Shown: piece by piece, positions 63,577 to 64,000 of the stretch
Layout: every line of letters starts with the position of its first letter
Numbering within the stretch: the first letter of the stretch is position 1
Assembly (NCBI GenBank): GCA_022772735.1
Contig: JALEZD010000023.1
Coordinates: 1-64,000, forward strand
Length of the DNA stretch: 64,000 nucleotides
Source: Erysipelotrichaceae bacterium
GTDB lineage: Bacteria > Bacillota_I > Bacilli_A > Erysipelotrichales > Erysipelotrichaceae
Direction of reading: 5' to 3'
Position numbers and translations under genes: made by a program
Notes under the pieces: generated by a model
Seen by the model: only the letters and a program-made list of their open reading frames with translations
Databases searched by the model: none
Told to the model about the DNA's origin: nothing

Positions 63577-64000
63577 ATGTATAAATTTAAAAATGATTAT
63601 AATAGAGTATGTCACAAAAATATTTTGAATAGATTAAATTTAGAATATGAAAATAATTATGTAGGTTATGGAAATGATATTATTTGTGAAAGTGCAAAAG
63701 ATAAAATTAAGAAATTATTACAAAAAGATGTAGATATACATTTTTTAGTAGGTGGTACACAAACAAATAAAATTATTATTTCATCAATTTTAAAACCTTA
63801 TGAAGGTGTAATAAGTGTAAAAAGTGGACATATTGCAACTCATGAAACAGGTGCAATTGAAAGTAGCGGGCATAAGGTTTTAGAGTTAAAAGGTATTGAT
63901 GGGAAAATTGATGTTTTAAAATTAGATGAGTATTTAAAAGAATATCATATACAAACAAATAAAGAACATATTGTAAAACCAGGAATGGTTTATTTATCAA
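63577..64000 (+). CDS. Threonine aldolase-like PLP enzyme (partial)
   Basis: The first 141 codons of a gene cut by the right edge. FKNDYNRVCHKNIL and YGNDIICESAKDKIKKLL at the start, then HFLVGGTQTNKIIIS and SGHIATHETGAIESSGHKVL, match low-specificity L-threonine aldolases and related beta-eliminating lyases, which split threonine to glycine and acetaldehyde. AGAGGA lies before this ATG; an ATG 4 nt earlier is in another frame and stops at once. The PLP lysine lies beyond the window. Confidence 0.85.
   Translation, partial: MYKFKNDYNRVCHKNILNRLNLEYENNYVGYGNDIICESAKDKIKKLLQKDVDIHFLVGGTQTNKIIISSILKPYEGVISVKSGHIATHETGAIESSGHKVLELKGIDGKIDVLKLDEYLKEYHIQTNKEHIVKPGMVYLS

Noticed and set aside
1-64000. 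CRISPR arrays, transposases, integrases, phage genes, rRNA
   Set aside because: None was seen on either strand; repeats found are short and explained as hairpins or operator-like sites.

Overview
The window reads as a chromosomal segment of a low-GC, cell-walled Firmicute of class Bacilli, most like the Erysipelotrichales or neighbouring lineages. The grounds are AT-rich DNA using code 11, Bacilli-type synteny (dnaD-nth, recU-pbp1A, gpsB-rnpB-pgsA-recA, priA-rsmB-rlmN-stp-prkC-rsgA-rpe-thiN with rpmB opposed), a sufCDSUB operon, purine and T-box leaders, and a mannose-class PTS. Placement below class level is inference. No phage, transposase, CRISPR array or rRNA gene was seen.

Layout. 0.16-9.7 kb is an amino-sugar locus: NagA-type deacetylase, AgaS-type isomerase, PTS EIIA, a divergent AraC regulator, PTS IIB-IIC-IID, and a GatZ/KbaZ-family protein. 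It looks suited to N-acetylgalactosamine-like sugars, which the PTS would import as 6-phosphates for deacetylation and isomerisation to tagatose-6-phosphate. 9.9-20.6 kb is housekeeping: dnaD-nth, a heterodimeric ABC exporter, PBP1A-RecU, GpsB, RNase P RNA, PgsA, RecA and tRNA-His. 20.6-26.1 kb holds a CpaB-like SAF-domain protein facing a 1543-residue surface protein with a variant sortase-like C-terminus. 26.2-28.6 kb carries DegV, a YgjP-like metallopeptidase and an MscS channel. 28.6-31.6 kb is a compact unit of leader ORF, terminator, ankyrin-repeat protein and EF-G paralogue. 31.8-33.4 kb has an adenine-deaminase-type gene behind a purine riboswitch, plus a DNA methyltransferase. 33.5-38.5 kb is a glycolipid cluster in which one glycosyltransferase is fused to a full RecX, followed by YhaM. 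38.5-40.8 kb has HIT and two PrsA-like foldases. 41.0-46.2 kb is the suf operon ending in 5-formyl-THF cyclo-ligase. 46.3-47.5 kb contains an isolated unknown lipoprotein. 47.5-56.5 kb is the priA-to-thiN operon. 56.5-59.2 kb has rpmB, a degenerate ftsA and ftsZ. 59.2-60.7 kb has three small genes. 60.7-63.5 kb is a Met T-box followed by metNIQ, and the right edge cuts a threonine-aldolase-like gene.

The observations most worth follow-up are the glycosyltransferase-RecX fusion; the attenuator-like leader before the ankyrin/EF-G-paralogue pair; the guanine-class riboswitch in front of an adenine-deaminase-type gene; an FtsA lacking its nucleotide-binding signature; and paired candidate operators in the sugar locus. 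None has been tested against a database here.
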